From an uncultured Eubacteriales bacterium (GTDB lineage: Bacteria > Bacillota > Clostridia > Christensenellales > Aristaeellaceae), in assembly GCA_902781095.1 (NCBI GenBank), contig CACZHW010000005.1, positions 62,001 to 126,000 on the forward strand: a stretch of DNA of 64,000 bases, in the 5' to 3' direction. How positions within the stretch are numbered: the stretch's first letter is position 1; the number at the start of each line of letters is the position of its first letter. The notes beneath the pieces are model-generated. The model had not been told where the DNA came from. It ran no database searches and saw nothing but the letters and a program-made list of their open reading frames with translations. This document shows positions 61,937 through 64,000 of the stretch, one piece after another. A program made the position numbers and the translations under genes.

Positions 61937-63883
61937 TTATTTTTCCTTCTGCCGGACGAGCCGTTTCGCCCGTCTGGGCAGCGCGGTCAGCATTCTTCCC
62001 AGCTTGTAGGATCTGGAACCTTTCAGCGCGGCAAGCTCCGCCTCCAGCGCGGCGATGCGTTCCTGCTGCTCTCTCAGCTGCTTTGCGCGTTCCTCCATAA
62101 GTTCGTCCCCGCCGCGGCTGTAGAAGTATCCGGCCGCCCGCAGCGCCAGTTCCGGATTTTCCTTCTTCAGTTCATCCAGATGGGCCATCAGTTTTTCGCC
62201 GGCCCACCGGATCACCGCGGGATCGACATATGTATCGTTTTTCTTCTCGAAAAAGCCACAGTACAGCGACGCAAACGTCTGCAGGTCCACGTTTTTCCCG
62301 TCATAATCGTAGAAGATGACGTGGAACGGCCGGCACGTGTTGTACGCTTCCTCCTGCCTGTATTTGCAGAAGCTCCGCGCCGTCGACCAGGTCAGAAAGC
62401 GGACATAGCGCCGCACCGCTTCCGGCCTCTCTTCCCTGTTTTCGTAAATAAGTCCGGCGTAGTAGTCGTAAACCGCCTCGCACCGCACTTTCTCCTGTGG
62501 GAAAGACAGGATCTTCTCTTCCATGCCCTGCTGGAAGCAGGCGTCAAAGTAGAAGGACTGGTCGATGCCGTCCCCGTTCAGCGCATCCCCGTTTGCGATC
62601 AGGCACTCGTTCTTCTGCCGGTTGAGTTCTGCGCCAAGCTTTTCAAAGCCAGCTTCCGTCAGTTCGCAGCACGGGCAGCGCTCCTCCAGCAGCCGGTAAT
62701 ACGCTCCGAAGTCCACCTGCGCCGTCACCTTGCAGGAAACCTTGTAGAGCTTCTGCTGCATGATCTCGCGGATCCGCTCCCGCTTCAGCTGTTCAAACGT
62801 GCGCTGCGGGTCGGGGTTCAAATCGGCCTTCAGCGTTTCGAACCGCACCGTGCCCGGCGCGGGGAAGACGCCGTTTTGAAGGAATGCCGAGTGGACGTAT
62901 TCCATCGTGTCGACGATCCGGCCCGCCGCCGGATCCCGATACGGCATGACTTCCTGCATGAAGCGCTCGCAGGTCTTCAGCCCCTTCGGCAGATAATCGC
63001 ACACCTCGCCGATATCCACCGCGCATCCGCTCGTGGAGAAGAACTCCTTCATGTTGCGGATGGTCGTCTTGCTGCGCAGATCCCACTTGTCTTCACAGTC
63101 CCATCCGGTCAGAATCAGAACCGGCTTGTCCTGCAGCATCGCGTTCAAAATCGCCGTCGAATACAGCGAGAGGACGACATCGCTCTCAGAGACAAGCGCG
63201 CCCAACTCCCTGTGCTCGCTCAGCATGACGAGGTTTGGCGGCACCTCACCCTGGCACCGCGCTTCAATCACGTCGTACAGGTGTTCCGTGTTCTTGTGGG
63301 CGAAATGCTGCTGCACGGCGCCGCGCAGCCAGCGCGGCTTGATGACCACCCTGTATTCCGGAAAGGTCCTGGCGACCTTGAGCAGCATGTCCGCGACCTG
63401 CGTCTTGCCGCTCCGGCCGAAAGGCATGTGACCGCTGTCGATGAACAGGAACTGCTTCTGTCCTGCCGCAGTATCCGGGGCGGGCAGCTTCTTCGGATCC
63501 CCGACCGCCATTTTGACGCAGTCGAAGCCCGTATATCTGCCGATCGCCGCATAATTGTAGGTGAACAGGAAATCCGCTCCGTCCGTCATCCAGTCGCTCT
63601 TGTACACGTAAGACGAGTAGACGAAGATGTAGATGTCCAGCAGCTTTACGAACTGGAGCGTCATGTTCGCGCAAAAGGCGACGTCAAAGGTCCGGGCGAT
63701 ATCATTCGTCAGCTCTTCCACCGGGTGAATCTCCGGCACGAGGTGGCTGAACATGCCGCAGGCGCTCTTTTCCGGAAAAGGCGCATAGACTGCTATCTCA
63801 TGGCCCCTGCGCTTCATCTCCTCCAAAACAGGGACCAGCGACCAGTTGTCTCCGTCCAGAAAAGGCACGACGAGTATCCGCAT
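61937..63883 (-). CDS. Large GT-B-type glycosyltransferase-like protein with C-terminal coiled coil
   Basis: A 648-residue protein. The N-terminal half (about 1-310) looks GT-B: RILVVPFLDGDNWSLVPVLE, then FLFIDSGHMPFGRSGKTQVA and VVLSLYSTAILNAMLQDKPV, resembling capsule or CDP-glycerol-type transferases. The middle (about 340-590) is Cys/Tyr rich and not recognised. The end is a coiled coil followed by KGSRSYKLGRMLT, a tail common in glycan-assembly enzymes. ATG at 63883 has GGAGGA upstream. Pairing with the CMP-sugar synthetase suggests a CMP-sugar donor, an inference only. Confidence 0.75.
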   Translation of the reverse strand: MRILVVPFLDGDNWSLVPVLEEMKRRGHEIAVYAPFPEKSACGMFSHLVPEIHPVEELTNDIARTFDVAFCANMTLQFVKLLDIYIFVYSSYVYKSDWMTDGADFLFTYNYAAIGRYTGFDCVKMAVGDPKKLPAPDTAAGQKQFLFIDSGHMPFGRSGKTQVADMLLKVARTFPEYRVVIKPRWLRGAVQQHFAHKNTEHLYDVIEARCQGEVPPNLVMLSEHRELGALVSESDVVLSLYSTAILNAMLQDKPVLILTGWDCEDKWDLRSKTTIRNMKEFFSTSGCAVDIGEVCDYLPKGLKTCERFMQEVMPYRDPAAGRIVDTMEYVHSAFLQNGVFPAPGTVRFETLKADLNPDPQRTFEQLKRERIREIMQQKLYKVSCKVTAQVDFGAYYRLLEERCPCCELTEAGFEKLGAELNRQKNECLIANGDALNGDGIDQSFYFDACFQQGMEEKILSFPQEKVRCEAVYDYYAGLIYENREERPEAVRRYVRFLTWSTARSFCKYRQEEAYNTCRPFHVIFYDYDGKNVDLQTFASLYCGFFEKKNDTYVDPAVIRWAGEKLMAHLDELKKENPELALRAAGYFYSRGGDELMEERAKQLREQQERIAALEAELAALKGSRSYKLGRMLTALPRRAKRLVRQKEK

Positions 63884-63911
63884 TGATCATTCCTCCGGAG
63901 ACACAGCGGCT

Positions 63912-63936
63912 GCGGAACCGGCTCTGCCGGTTCCGC
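63912..63936. other. Perfect 10-bp hairpin in the glycan operon spacer
   Basis: GCGGAACCGG (63912-63921) pairs with CCGGTTCCGC (63927-63936) around CTCTG. It has no T-tract on either side. It lies 29 bases before the glycosyltransferase start and 23 past the upstream stop. It may act in mRNA stability or processing. Confidence 0.6.
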
Positions 63937-63958
63937 CAGCCATTGTCTGATTGCTTTT

Positions 63959-64000
63959 TTACTTGGTGGTTACCGTAATCTCCTTGTAGCCGCCGTCGTA
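63959..64000 (-). CDS. C-terminal end of an upstream gene (partial)
   Basis: The complement from the right edge reads YDGGYKEITVTTK then TAA (63961-63959). Only 13 codons are visible, so family and frame are tentative. The following hairpin and a ribosome site before the glycosyltransferase gene are consistent with a gene end here. The Thr/Val ending resembles the last strand of an extracellular beta domain. Confidence 0.4.
   Translation of the reverse strand, partial: YDGGYKEITVTTK

Overview
The window is GC-rich, densely coded bacterial DNA whose gene content and order are typical of Bacillota, most likely an anaerobic, high-GC member of the Clostridia. The indicators are RNase J, RecD2, Rex, a CtsR-type heat-shock operator, an S-box (SAM-I) riboswitch, the maf-mreB-mreC-mreD-PBP2-rodA cell-shape cluster, the miaB-YlbF/YmcA-mutS-mutL-miaA cluster, and paired TIGR03960/TIGR03936 genes. 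I cannot name a genus. Many starts are GTG or TTG. Promoters follow a sigma-A pattern, usually with 17-bp spacing. No rRNA, insertion sequence or CRISPR array is visible, and no gene-free stretch exceeds about 300 bases.

Layout. 1-2037 is the inward end of a mobile-element or phage-type polyvalent protein, open off the left edge and lacking a 5' end. It abuts the terminator of a tRNA-Thr/tRNA-Pro pair (2041-2297). 2373-9453 is a leftward operon rnj-mltG-U32 peptidase-recD2-comF. 9569-12895 is a rightward operon DUF512 protein-der-plsY. 12896-18599 holds an Apt-like gene, dut, and a leftward operon metG-tatD-ABC permease-rluA. 18601-27635 is the cell-shape operon read leftward: maf, mreB, mreC, mreD, PBP2, a MinD-like ATPase, rodA and a DEAD-box helicase. 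27697-39423 is a long leftward operon: TIGR03960, TIGR03936, RNase G, miaB, YlbF, mutS, mutL, miaA, xpt. 39480-41632 holds upp and riboswitch-controlled metK. 41677-45083 is rex-vanW-tetR-small export protein. 45163-47809 contains an SH3 membrane protein diverging from an XRE/S24 regulator plus SprT-like metalloprotease pair. 47853-56968 reads rightward: clpB, TraX-like, asd, and a split 2-hydroxyacyl-CoA dehydratase activase system. 57040-61205 is a leftward operon of an unusual membrane-anchored Hsp70-like protein, nagB, nagA and a YnzC-like protein. 61233-64000 is the edge of a surface-glycan locus (CMP-sugar synthetase, large glycosyltransferase).

How it works together. Most of the window is core housekeeping: RNA turnover, tRNA modification, mismatch repair, nucleotide salvage (four phosphoribosyltransferase-family proteins), wall elongation and amino-sugar recycling. 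The less ordinary parts are the hidden 5'-less polyvalent gene beside the tRNAs, the Hsp70-like ATPase with a glycine-rich membrane segment co-transcribed with nagBA, the XRE/S24-SprT pair, a MinD-like protein without its signature lysine, a PBP2 with an insertion of about 90 residues in its transpeptidase domain, and a promoter embedded in the preceding gene's terminator hairpin at metG. I found no clear new multi-gene system; those are the places I would look first.
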